A stretch of 64,000 nucleotides of DNA. It comes from an uncultured Lachnospiraceae bacterium (GTDB lineage Bacteria > Bacillota > Clostridia > Lachnospirales > Lachnospiraceae). Location of the stretch: NCBI GenBank assembly GCA_948470335.1, contig CAOKOL010000001.1:1-64000 (forward strand), given 5' to 3'. Below are positions 44,720-53,029 of this stretch, piece after piece. Made by a program: the position numbers and the translations under genes. Positions within the stretch are counted from its first letter, which is position 1. Every line of letters begins with the position of its first letter. Below the pieces are notes generated by a model, which made no database searches, was not told the DNA's origin, and saw nothing but the letters and a program-made list of their open reading frames with translations.

Positions 44720-46027
44720 TTATTCATCATTTGATTCGGTCTCGGTCTCTGACTCTGACTCCGACTCACCCTGAACGTCATTGATGTCCCGAACTTTCAG
44801 AACTGTCTTAACTCTATCTTTTAACTCATAAATTTCCGGCAGTGCAACATTCACCGTCACTTCCTGTTCGCCCGGTTCCAGACCATCCGCATCTACGGAC
44901 AGTGAAAGCTGTCCATCCTCCAGAATCTCCAGATCTTCTGTCAGCCCTTCAACCGTAACGACCAGAGATTCATCCGCAAACTCATACTCCGTATCTTCCG
45001 CCTGATTCTGAATCACCACATTTTGGCTGGGTATCAAAAATCTCTTTTCACCCAATTGTTCCACCACCAGCTCAATCTGAGCAACACTGGACTCAAGATC
45101 TACAAGCCGCACCGTCTCAGGAAGGAAATCTTCCACATTCAGATCCACATATACGTTCTCGGCGGCGCCTTCCACATCTAACTGAGGAGCGTCCAGAATC
45201 ACTCCCGTGATTCCGCTGATCGCAGATTTGGTTCCGGCGATTGTAACAGAAGATATGGAGCAGTTGGCCTCCGTAAAACGGAACCCATTGGCCGGCTGAC
45301 CCGTGATATTGGTCACCACCACAGGAATCGTCTTTGTCTTCAAAATCTCCGCAGACACCGTAGCCTCGGTTTCGCCAAGGATCACTTTTGCTTCTTCCGG
45401 CGTAATCACCTCATTATTACCGTCATAGAGAACCAGCTCGCTGACCTCCTGCACGTCTCCCATGGCATCTTTTATTCTGACATAAGCCACTACTTTTTTC
45501 AAGAGTTTCATAACAGATTCCGGCGCTTTTACCTCCACCTGCTCCGGTGAACAGGTCAGCGCCCCCAGGGTATACCCCTCCGCCGGCTCGCCTATGGTCT
45601 GAATCTCCACGTCCATCATTTTCGTCCGGAGATTTTCCGCCTGAATTTTAACAAATGAACTGCTCAGGATAATATCGCTGTACTGATAATACGATTTATT
45701 GTTCACCACCTCCACCTGAATGGGAATAGTGGGAAACCCCGGATGCCAGTTCGTGCAGTCTGCCGTCAGCTTAAAATCCGAGGCTTTCAACTGTTTGACT
45801 ACAGTCTGCCGCACATTCACCTTAATATTGACCGTCATGCCCTCCGTCACCCAGTACACCATATCGTTCTCGGCAAACACCTGATCGTTCACAATCTCAA
45901 CCGGAACGTTATAAATGGGATAGGGAATCTGAGGATCATTGTCATTCACGACCACCAGCCACATGACAACAGCCGCAAGAAGGGCAAACAGCTTCAAAAT
46001 CCAGTTATTGATCAGAAGTTTTTTCAT
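44720..46027 (-). CDS. cdaR: CdaR (YbbR-domain) regulator of diadenylate cyclase
   Basis: 435 residues: one N-terminal membrane helix (LKLFALLAAVVMWLVVV), then about four YbbR repeats facing outside, and an acidic Ser/Glu tail. CdaR binds CdaA at the membrane and tunes c-di-AMP synthesis. The ATG lies 23 bases inside the 3' end of cdaA, so translation is coupled. Length and repeat number fit the family. Confidence 0.93.
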   Translation of the reverse strand: MKKLLINNWILKLFALLAAVVMWLVVVNDNDPQIPYPIYNVPVEIVNDQVFAENDMVYWVTEGMTVNIKVNVRQTVVKQLKASDFKLTADCTNWHPGFPTIPIQVEVVNNKSYYQYSDIILSSSFVKIQAENLRTKMMDVEIQTIGEPAEGYTLGALTCSPEQVEVKAPESVMKLLKKVVAYVRIKDAMGDVQEVSELVLYDGNNEVITPEEAKVILGETEATVSAEILKTKTIPVVVTNITGQPANGFRFTEANCSISSVTIAGTKSAISGITGVILDAPQLDVEGAAENVYVDLNVEDFLPETVRLVDLESSVAQIELVVEQLGEKRFLIPSQNVVIQNQAEDTEYEFADESLVVTVEGLTEDLEILEDGQLSLSVDADGLEPGEQEVTVNVALPEIYELKDRVKTVLKVRDINDVQGESESESETETESNDE

Positions 46028-46880
46028 TCCTGCCCCTTCCTTTCCACAGCTTAAAGGGCCTGCGCTCCGGAGTCTCGCCGCACAGCGTCATAAGCTGTGC
46101 TTTTAAAACATCCGGACCAACCCCATGAATCAACCTGCCCTCTCTGGCCAGGGAAACGTACCCCGTCTCCTCCGACACAATTACGGTCAGGCTGTCCGTC
46201 ACTTCGCTGATTCCGATGCCGGCCCGGTGTCTTGTGCCCAGATCTTTGCTAATCAGCATATTATCAGACAGAGGAAGATAGCAGGTAGCCGAAGTCACCC
46301 GGTTGCCCCGGACAACCACCGCCCCGTCATGGAGGGGGGTATTATGTTCAAATATATTAATCAGCAACTGACTGGTCAAAACCGCGTCCAGACCAATACC
46401 GGTCTGCTCATACTCCGTCAGCGCCATCTTATTTTCTATCACAATCAGGGCCCCTGTTCTGGCCTTGCCCAGCTCACAAGAAGCCCTTACGATTTCATTC
46501 GCCGTCTGTTCGGTAAAAGCATCGCTCTCTCTGGCCGAATCCAGACTGAATACGCCGGACAGCATGTTTTTCCGGCCCAATTGTTCCAAAGCCCGTCTAA
46601 GCTCCGGCTGGAAAATTACCACAACTGCGATAATCACCACATTCAGCGACCGTCCCACCAGATAGACGATGGTGTTCAGTTGAAACAGGACGGCTGCCGC
46701 ATAAAAAGCCGCCAGGATACAGATTCCTTTCAGCAGAGTCCACGCCCTGGTGTTTTTGATCCACAGAATAAGCTGATAGATCAAAAACGCCATGATAATG
46801 ACCTCTACCACATCATTGATCCGTATATAGGGAACAGACGGGATCACCTGGCCTCTGAAAAACTCCGCTAATGTTTCCAT
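46005..46880 (-). CDS. cdaA: Diadenylate cyclase CdaA
   Basis: Makes c-di-AMP from two ATP. 291 residues: three N-terminal membrane helices (about 20-95), then the DAC domain with the catalytic NTPLHDGAVVV and GTRHRAGIG motifs. c-di-AMP controls potassium and osmolyte uptake and is essential in most Firmicutes. I chose ATG 46880 (GGAG 6 bases upstream) over a TTG one codon earlier. Directly overlaps cdaR. The glmM gene that often follows cdaR is absent here. Confidence 0.95.
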   Translation of the reverse strand: METLAEFFRGQVIPSVPYIRINDVVEVIIMAFLIYQLILWIKNTRAWTLLKGICILAAFYAAAVLFQLNTIVYLVGRSLNVVIIAVVVIFQPELRRALEQLGRKNMLSGVFSLDSARESDAFTEQTANEIVRASCELGKARTGALIVIENKMALTEYEQTGIGLDAVLTSQLLINIFEHNTPLHDGAVVVRGNRVTSATCYLPLSDNMLISKDLGTRHRAGIGISEVTDSLTVIVSEETGYVSLAREGRLIHGVGPDVLKAQLMTLCGETPERRPFKLWKGRGRNEKTSDQ

Positions 46881-46894
46881 CAAAGTCTCCTAAG

Positions 46895-47896
46895 TCATTT
46901 CCAGAACTCATCCGTCGGAATGTCCCGCCGCCCGGAATGCTCCGGCTGCGGACGCTTCGCCGTTCTGGTATTGATCTTTTTCACCTGTTTGTCAGGCGCG
47001 GTCACGGCGATTTTGGGAACCGCCTTCACATAATAATAATAATCGTCGTCTTCAAACTGCACATACTCGGTACGGTTATAGTCTACCGCAAATATAAAGA
47101 AATCCAAAATTGCGGCGATCACCCCCGACACCAGGGTGCCCACCACAATCGAAGTGATAGACAGTGTCCGGAAATCAATCTGAAGCGCCAGCTCTCCCAG
47201 CAGGAGAACAAGGGCTCCCGTCACCGTTCCCGTAACGATTCCGATCATCCGGGAATAATCCACGGACATCTGCCGGATCAGGTAAACGATCAGATACACT
47301 GCCACAAAAGCCGCCAGCATAACATACATCACCTTATTATCCCGCAGAGCCGTCAGTACCTGCAGAAAGCGCTGCAGCATGTTGAGAGTACCTCCGCCCG
47401 TCAGCGTGGAAGCGCTGTCAATCACTGTCCTGATCAGATAATAAACCACTACACCGAAAGAAACCGGCGCGATCCCGGTCAGCGTACCGCCCAGTGCCAT
47501 CAGGACCGGAACCACATAGGGTATATCGAAACAAAATAAAATCGGAACCAGTGCCACGGCAAATCTGCCCTCCGGCAGCAAAACCATATGGATGATCCAG
47601 ATAAAAAAGAACAGCACCAGCCCAATGGCAAACACCTCCACCGAGACAGATAAAAACTGATACAAAAGACAAACGCCCAGCACCAGAGTCATGCCGCCCC
47701 ATGGAAGAAAACCACAGATCACCGCCACGCCCAGCATCACCGGTATGCTCCCCAGACGGTTTGCATAACCCATGTTCCAGTCCATCAAAAGCAGACCCGT
47801 AAGCGCCGTCATAAACCGGATCAACGGTGTCAGATACATGGCATATTTTCCGTAAAAATCCATGATTCCTTCTCTCATCAGGTAAAACTGCATCAT
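46895..47896 (-). CDS. Polytopic membrane protein upstream of cdaA
   Basis: 333 residues with roughly eight to ten membrane helices (for example LGVAVICGFLPWGGMTLVLGV and ILFCFDIPYVVPVLMALGG), then a soluble C-terminal tail of about 70 residues with an Asp/Tyr patch and a basic end. I recognise no named domain. The ATG overlaps the upstream gene by 4 bases, and the gene ends 14 bases before cdaA, so it may work with the c-di-AMP enzyme at the membrane. Function unknown. Confidence 0.75.
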   Translation of the reverse strand: MMQFYLMREGIMDFYGKYAMYLTPLIRFMTALTGLLLMDWNMGYANRLGSIPVMLGVAVICGFLPWGGMTLVLGVCLLYQFLSVSVEVFAIGLVLFFFIWIIHMVLLPEGRFAVALVPILFCFDIPYVVPVLMALGGTLTGIAPVSFGVVVYYLIRTVIDSASTLTGGGTLNMLQRFLQVLTALRDNKVMYVMLAAFVAVYLIVYLIRQMSVDYSRMIGIVTGTVTGALVLLLGELALQIDFRTLSITSIVVGTLVSGVIAAILDFFIFAVDYNRTEYVQFEDDDYYYYVKAVPKIAVTAPDKQVKKINTRTAKRPQPEHSGRRDIPTDEFWK

Positions 47897-48312
47897 GATA
47901 AATAGTCCCCCTTTGCTCCTTCGCCCTCCTTCTGATAAATATGACTGATCTTTTTCAGATACTGCGCATACATCTTCATTTTCTTCTGCGCCTGCTGATA
48001 CCTGCCATAATAAATCAGAAAAGAGACAAAGCCCGTAAAAACGAGAAGCACCAGATAAACAAACAGAAACCTCGTAGCCATATCAATCACAAAGGGCAGC
48101 GTAAGTTCGTCCAGCATCGACTCGGAAATACCGAGCAGATACAGCAGAATCACCAGAGCATACCCCACCGTTATCCCCAGAATACTTTTAATCATATTCC
48201 AACTGATGTAATCGCCTTTCCGAAAACGGTTAATACGGATACTCCCCTTGCCCTCTTTTTTTTCATACAAGGCCGCGCGGGTCATCCATTTAATCTTCTC
48301 ATTGCTCAGCAC
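47893..48312 (-). CDS. Small two-helix membrane protein
   Basis: 139 residues. A basic cytosolic N-terminus (about 1-38), two membrane helices (SILGITVGYALVILLYLLG and FLFVYLVLLVFTGFVSFLIYY) and a charged C-terminal helix. The start is GTG 48312, with AAGGAG 7 bases upstream. Its 3' end overlaps the next membrane gene by 4 bases. No recognised domain. The tight coupling suggests a complex of the two membrane proteins. Confidence 0.75.
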   Translation of the reverse strand: MLSNEKIKWMTRAALYEKKEGKGSIRINRFRKGDYISWNMIKSILGITVGYALVILLYLLGISESMLDELTLPFVIDMATRFLFVYLVLLVFTGFVSFLIYYGRYQQAQKKMKMYAQYLKKISHIYQKEGEGAKGDYLS

Positions 48313-48330
48313 AGCCAGACTCCTTATCCT

Positions 48331-48690
48331 TTATTCTTCCGCCAGTTTGCCGATATATTCTATCATCTGGGTATAGTCTTCTTTAACCGGCTCCAAAGCC
48401 TCGGCGATATCTTCACCGTATTCCTGACGGTCCCTCAGCACATCTGACAGCCGGCTGGATGACTTATACAGCCGGGTCAAAGACAGATTCTGGCAAACGC
48501 CCTTTAACGTATGGGCGGCCCGGAAAGCTTCGGCCATATCCCTGGATGCAACGGAATTCAATAACAATTCATAACTCTTGTCATCCAGCACTTTAAGAAG
48601 AAATTTCCGAATCCGGTCATCCTTTCTCAATCTTGAAAAAACATCGTCATAATCTGCTCCAATTGCATCGTAACATTCTTTGACAGTCAT
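48331..48690 (-). CDS. Hpt-domain histidine phosphotransfer protein
   Basis: 119 residues, almost all one Hpt domain. The phospho-accepting His60 is in AFRAAHTLKGVCQNLSL. Such proteins shuttle phosphate between receiver domains. It sits 30 bases downstream of the REC-HD-GYP-GGDEF gene, whose receiver domain is the obvious partner. AGGAGGAG before ATG 48690 sets the start. No cognate hybrid kinase is in view. Confidence 0.88.
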   Translation of the reverse strand: MTVKECYDAIGADYDDVFSRLRKDDRIRKFLLKVLDDKSYELLLNSVASRDMAEAFRAAHTLKGVCQNLSLTRLYKSSSRLSDVLRDRQEYGEDIAEALEPVKEDYTQMIEYIGKLAEE

Positions 48691-48720
48691 TCCCTCTCCT
48701 CCTGATCTGTAAATCATTTA

Positions 48721-50769
48721 TCATTCTGATTCGGCGATATCATTGTAAAAACAATACCTGCCCCGTCCGCCCCGCTTGGCGGCATACAGCGCCTGATCCG
48801 CCCGCTGGAACAGACCTTCGTAGTCTCCCCGGCAGTCTTTCGCATTGGCCACTCCCATGCTGACGCTGATGGTAAACTCCCCGTAAGAACCGCACAGCAA
48901 CTCAAAAATACGTTTCACCTGGGGCTCAATCACCGTTTTATATTCCATGAAAATCAAAAATTCATCTCCGCCGGTCCGGGCCGCAATATCCGCGCCGCGG
49001 ATTCCGTTTTTCACTGTATTTGCCACATATTTTAAGACCTCGTCTCCGAACTGGTGGCCATACTGGTCGTTCGCCTGCTTAAAATGATCCAGATCAAACA
49101 ATACCAGAATATAGTTCTGATCTCCCTCTCTCTTTCCTGATAAAAGAGGCATAATCCGGGCCTTCGCCGCCCTGTGGTTATAAAGACCGGTCAGAGAATC
49201 ATGATCCGCCATCACCTCCAGCCGGTTCAGCTTTTCCATATCCTCATGAATATCCACAATTTTTCCGATAGCGCCGGAATAAACAGGCGGTTCCCCGTCC
49301 ATCCACATAGATCTGGCAATCACCTTGCTCCACCGCTCCTGACCGTTGATATCAAGCAGATAATTGGACTCTACCACCGGACTGTCCGGCGTCGTATGCT
49401 CCAATTGCTCCAAAAGGCTGGTAAAATCATTTTCCGTAAACACCCGTTTTCCGAAAGCATCCCCTCTGGGATTTAAAATAGTCTCCGGCATACGCAGATA
49501 TTTGGCACCCCACTCTGACAAAATCAGCATCTCAGGCACCGCCGTATATTCAAACTGAATCTCCTGGGACAGCTCCGAGAAGAACTGGTATCTTGTCCGT
49601 TCATGCTCCAAAAGTCTGAGGGTGCGTTCCGATGCATCCATCGTTCCCTGTCCCATCAGATCTTCTACCATGTCGATCATTTCTTCCTGGGTGTTTTTGG
49701 AAGGCCGCGCCGTGTCCAGACCCTTTTCCAACATATCGGAAATATCGGTCAGGCACTCCAGCAAAAGCGGGTTAAATGCGCCGCACTCTCCATTCTGAAT
49801 CATCTCCATCGTCTTTTTATGGGAAAAGGCTTTTTTATACACCCGATCGCTGGTCAGCGCGTCATACACGTCAGCCATCGCCACCACCTGAGCCGCAATA
49901 GGAATATCCTCTCCTTTCAGACCGTCCGGATAGCCTCTGCCGTCGTATCGCTCATGATGCCACCGGCAGATCTGATACGCCACCTTAACCAGCGGCTCCT
50001 CCTCGCTCAGAGCAATATTCTGCAGCATCCGGGCACCCTCCGCCGCATGGGTTTTCATCACCGCAAATTCTTCATCGGTAAGACGCCCCGGTTTATTCAG
50101 AATCTTCGACGGTATGGTAATCTTTCCGATATCATGCAGCGCCGCAGCATTGCAGATCAGCGGAATATCCCTGGGCGTAATCTTATACTGATCCGTCTTT
50201 CCCATCAGGCTTCTGAGCAGCAGTTCTGTCAGCGCCCGGATATGAACCACGTGAAGACCGCTTTCACCGTTACGGAATTCTACGATATTGGACAATATCT
50301 CTACCATCAGCTTATTGTCCTTCTCTTTTTTCAGAATCTGATCCGCCACCATATGTTCCAGTTCTTTCTGCTTGGCAGACAGCATAATGGTGCTGATTAC
50401 CCTGCGGCGCACCGTCCGTTCGTCAAAGGGCCTGCTGATATAATCCAAAACGCCCAGATCATAAGCCCTGTCTATATAAGAAGGCACCGTCTCCGCCGAA
50501 ATCATAATCACGGGAATGCTTTTGATCCAGTCATTCTCATTCATCATCACCAGCGTCTCAAAGCCATCCATAACCGGCATCACAATATCCAGAAGCATCA
50601 GAGCAATCTCATGCTCCTGGGAGTGCATAACAGCCGCCGCTTCCATACCGTTTTCTGCTTCCAGAATCTCGTATTCATTGGAAAGCATATCTGATAACAG
50701 TGATCTGTTGATCTCCGAATCATCCACGATTAAAATTTTCTTCGAATTCTTATATTCTTTTCCACTCAT
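48721..50769 (-). CDS. Response regulator with HD-GYP and GGDEF domains
   Basis: 682 residues. Receiver domain 10-130 with phospho-Asp61 (LMLLDIVMPVMDG). HD-GYP c-di-GMP phosphodiesterase about 150-350 with HDIGK near 205 and HHERYDGRGYP near 270. A PAS-like sensor segment spans about 395-520. A C-terminal GGDEF diguanylate cyclase has RTGGDEF near residue 600. Both catalytic motifs look intact, so one protein could make and break c-di-GMP, switched by phosphorylation through the adjacent Hpt. I chose ATG 50769, with AGGG upstream, over an in-frame ATG 51 bases earlier. Confidence 0.92.
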   Translation of the reverse strand: MSGKEYKNSKKILIVDDSEINRSLLSDMLSNEYEILEAENGMEAAAVMHSQEHEIALMLLDIVMPVMDGFETLVMMNENDWIKSIPVIMISAETVPSYIDRAYDLGVLDYISRPFDERTVRRRVISTIMLSAKQKELEHMVADQILKKEKDNKLMVEILSNIVEFRNGESGLHVVHIRALTELLLRSLMGKTDQYKITPRDIPLICNAAALHDIGKITIPSKILNKPGRLTDEEFAVMKTHAAEGARMLQNIALSEEEPLVKVAYQICRWHHERYDGRGYPDGLKGEDIPIAAQVVAMADVYDALTSDRVYKKAFSHKKTMEMIQNGECGAFNPLLLECLTDISDMLEKGLDTARPSKNTQEEMIDMVEDLMGQGTMDASERTLRLLEHERTRYQFFSELSQEIQFEYTAVPEMLILSEWGAKYLRMPETILNPRGDAFGKRVFTENDFTSLLEQLEHTTPDSPVVESNYLLDINGQERWSKVIARSMWMDGEPPVYSGAIGKIVDIHEDMEKLNRLEVMADHDSLTGLYNHRAAKARIMPLLSGKREGDQNYILVLFDLDHFKQANDQYGHQFGDEVLKYVANTVKNGIRGADIAARTGGDEFLIFMEYKTVIEPQVKRIFELLCGSYGEFTISVSMGVANAKDCRGDYEGLFQRADQALYAAKRGGRGRYCFYNDIAESE

Positions 50770-50882
50770 AAAATATACCCTGAATACCCCAATTCTTAAA
50801 GTATACTGATAAGATGCCAAAAAATCAGCCCCAAATGTGCCGCCGGCAAATCTGACCGCAGTACATCCAGGCCCGATTATTC

Positions 50883-50926
50883 TTTCATCCCGTGGGAAAG
50901 CTTTTCAGACTTTTCCGCGGGATGAA
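50883..50926. terminator. Stem-loop downstream of the 209-residue gene
   Basis: TTTCATCCCG and CGGGATGAAA, extended by a GGGAAA/TTTTCC pairing, form a stable stem at the end of the minus-strand gene at 50971. The T-run is short, so termination is likely but not certain. A smaller TGCGGG/CCCGCA hairpin lies beside it at 50933-50950. Confidence 0.55.
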
Positions 50927-50970
50927 ATGCCCTGCGGGAATACACCCGCAAAGCAAAATTTTTATCACAG

Positions 50971-51600
50971 TTATGCCGCTTCACGCTGCGCATAATACTC
51001 GTCAAACAGTTGAGTCACCGCAGCATGCGTATCGCCACAGATCGAAGGCAGCTCTTTGCCCCATGCGCCGGTAGCCTGCTGAAAACCTTTTTCTACGGCA
51101 GCCTGCATCTCTTTCATCTTCTCCACATCATCCCCTGCCAGAGCGGCGGCGAAATCAAAGATTCTCTGAGAAGTCTGCTTCACGCCCCAGAAACCGTCTT
51201 CCGAAATAGCGGCCTGAGCTTCGGCCTTTGTCTTTGCATCCACGGTGAAATTACCGCTGGCCATCATCTTCCAAAAGTCGTCGCTGTTAGCCGTAACAGA
51301 TGTAATGCCCTGTTTGTTAAACGTCTGCATCATCATGCTGGTGAAACGGTTCATCTGATTATCCAGATCTTCTTTCAGGCTTGACACCAGGGAAGCTCTC
51401 TCTGAATCGCTCATCTTCATGACATCCCGCGTACTACTGAATTCCGCCTTGTCCAAATCAGGGCTGGTAGTTTTGGCAGCTACGCTCTCGGCTCCTTCCT
51501 TCTGCGCAGCAACATTCGCAGTCGCAGTCGTAGTTTTGGCATTCTGGACAGTCTGAGCCTGCGCATACTGTCTGATTCCCACGTCTGAATTTAACTGCAT
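50971..51600 (-). CDS. Hypothetical Ala/Thr/Lys-rich protein
   Basis: 209 residues. The N-terminal 65 are low-complexity (AQTVQNAKTTTATANVAAQ) and the rest helical, including MNRFTSMMMQTFNKQG and DGFWGVKQTSQRIFDFAAALAGDD. No signal peptide, membrane helix or named domain is seen. AAAAAGGAGG precedes ATG 51600; an in-frame ATG 30 bases earlier lacks a site. It is divergent from the sigma-28-controlled gene and similarly helical with a low-complexity part, so a motility or surface-structure link is possible but unproven. Confidence 0.6.
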   Translation of the reverse strand: MQLNSDVGIRQYAQAQTVQNAKTTTATANVAAQKEGAESVAAKTTSPDLDKAEFSSTRDVMKMSDSERASLVSSLKEDLDNQMNRFTSMMMQTFNKQGITSVTANSDDFWKMMASGNFTVDAKTKAEAQAAISEDGFWGVKQTSQRIFDFAAALAGDDVEKMKEMQAAVEKGFQQATGAWGKELPSICGDTHAAVTQLFDEYYAQREAA

Positions 51601-51741
51601 ACAAATCCTCCTTTTTGTATAAAACAGCATCTTATCTTACTTTTATAGCATACGACGATGCGAAGAAAAAGTAAAGGTTTTTTGCCTTTTATTTTCAATT
51701 TCATCAAACTTCACAAAAATTCATGACTTCTTTATCAGAAC

Positions 51742-51768
51742 TAAACATTTTGTAAAAAAAGCCGATAT
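51742..51768 (+). promoter_or_regulatory. Sigma-28 (SigD/FliA) type promoter
   Basis: TAAA (51742-51745), exactly 15 bases, then GCCGATAT (51761-51768). This equals the B. subtilis sigma-D consensus used for flagellar, chemotaxis and autolysin genes. The ATG of the gene follows 84 bases later. Confidence 0.8.
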
Positions 51769-51852
51769 ATATTAATAAAATGATGTTGTTTATCGGTATT
51801 TTGACACTTTGTATCCCACATCAGAATTACAGAGGAGGTGTTTTGAGCATCT

Positions 51853-52776
51853 ATGATTTTTTCATCCATAACTTCCCTTAATATGTACACAAGAAATATG
51901 AAAATGGAACAAAAATGGCAGCGCCGGGTTCAAAACAGCGATTATGCCTCCCAAAACAACAGTCAGGAATCCGCTTCCTCCGGCGGCATCGATCCTCTCC
52001 TGAAACGCCAACTGGAAGATCTGAGAGACAGCAATAATCCGGAGACCAAAACAAAAGAATCCATCAAAGCCAAAATGGCTGCCGGCAAAAAACTGTCTTC
52101 CGCCGAGATGAAATATTTGCAGGAAAAAGATCCGGCCACCTACCAGAAAGCCAAAGAGCTGGAGATGACGCGGAAGAAATATCAGGAAGAACTGAAGCGG
52201 TGCAAGACCAAAGAAGACGTACAGCGGTTGAAGATGTCCTATACCGCCCAGTCTATGGAGACGGTAAACTCCACCGCAAATAACCCGAATATCCCCAAAG
52301 GTCAGAAGCTGGCAATTATCGCCGCGGAAAACCAGAAGATGAATGCCGTGGCAGACGCCACCAATCAATTTATAAAAGAAGGACATTACAGTAAACTGCC
52401 TACGGAAGCGGAACAGCAGAAAGCGGAAAAAGAGATGCAGGAAGCTCTGGAGGCAGAACGGAACGAACGAAACGATGCATCCCTTTCGCGGCCGGAGGAT
52501 TCGGAAGAAGCTACGAGCGACGGACAGACCCCGGAAGCCGCCGCCGGCGAAGACAAAGACGCCGCGAAAAAGGCAGAGACGCCCGTGGCCGGAACTGACA
52601 AAACCGCAGAGCAAACCGGCAGGCAGAAAGCTCCTTCCCGTGCCGAGGCCGAGTATTCTCCCGAAGCCATGAAGGTAAAACGGGCAAAAGCGAAAGCCAA
52701 TTATGAAAAGAGCTGCACGGCAGAAACGCCGCTTTCAGCAAATGACATCTTTGCTGTATTTGACGTCAAAGCATAG
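51853..52776 (+). CDS. Hypothetical helical protein behind a sigma-28 promoter
   Basis: 307 residues, highly charged and Ala/Glu/Lys-rich, with predicted coiled coil about 90-135 (LQEKDPATYQKAKELEMTRK). The Asp/Glu/Ala-rich region 195-260 is probably disordered, and the C-terminus reads PLSANDIFAVFDVKA. No signal peptide or known domain. GAGGAGGTG lies 14 bases before the ATG, a long spacing, so the start is less sure. The sigma-28 promoter implies expression with late flagellar genes, yet none are in the window. It could be a secreted or cytosolic motility accessory. Name unknown. Confidence 0.62.
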   Translation: MIFSSITSLNMYTRNMKMEQKWQRRVQNSDYASQNNSQESASSGGIDPLLKRQLEDLRDSNNPETKTKESIKAKMAAGKKLSSAEMKYLQEKDPATYQKAKELEMTRKKYQEELKRCKTKEDVQRLKMSYTAQSMETVNSTANNPNIPKGQKLAIIAAENQKMNAVADATNQFIKEGHYSKLPTEAEQQKAEKEMQEALEAERNERNDASLSRPEDSEEATSDGQTPEAAAGEDKDAAKKAETPVAGTDKTAEQTGRQKAPSRAEAEYSPEAMKVKRAKAKANYEKSCTAETPLSANDIFAVFDVKA

Positions 52777-52844
52777 CTTATATGGACACTACCGGCCGTC
52801 TGTGCTGCCGATACATTCCGAACGGATCTTTATATATGACTGAT

Positions 52845-52880
52845 AAAGGACTGTTGCATAGGTGCAGCAGTCCTTTTATA
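52845..52880 (+). terminator. Terminator after the sigma-28-controlled gene
   Basis: AAAGGACTG-TGCA and TGCA-CAGTCCTTTT pair (one mismatch) around a 4-base loop, then TATAAT. The rest of this 253-base gap before glgX shows no further feature. Confidence 0.82.
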
Positions 52881-53029
52881 ATAACGGCAAACTCTGTGCC
52901 ACGTCTCACATGCGTCCGCATACATATGCCCAAAGCCCTGAAAGGGAATTTATTCTCAGACCGTTATCAGCAGGGACAGGATGCTAAAAAATTCTTCATG
53001 TACATTTATCATACAAGGAGGTATCTCTC

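Noticed and set aside
50933..50950. TGCGGG/CCCGCA hairpin as a riboswitch aptamer
   Set aside because: Too small and located downstream of a gene. It is more likely part of the terminator region.
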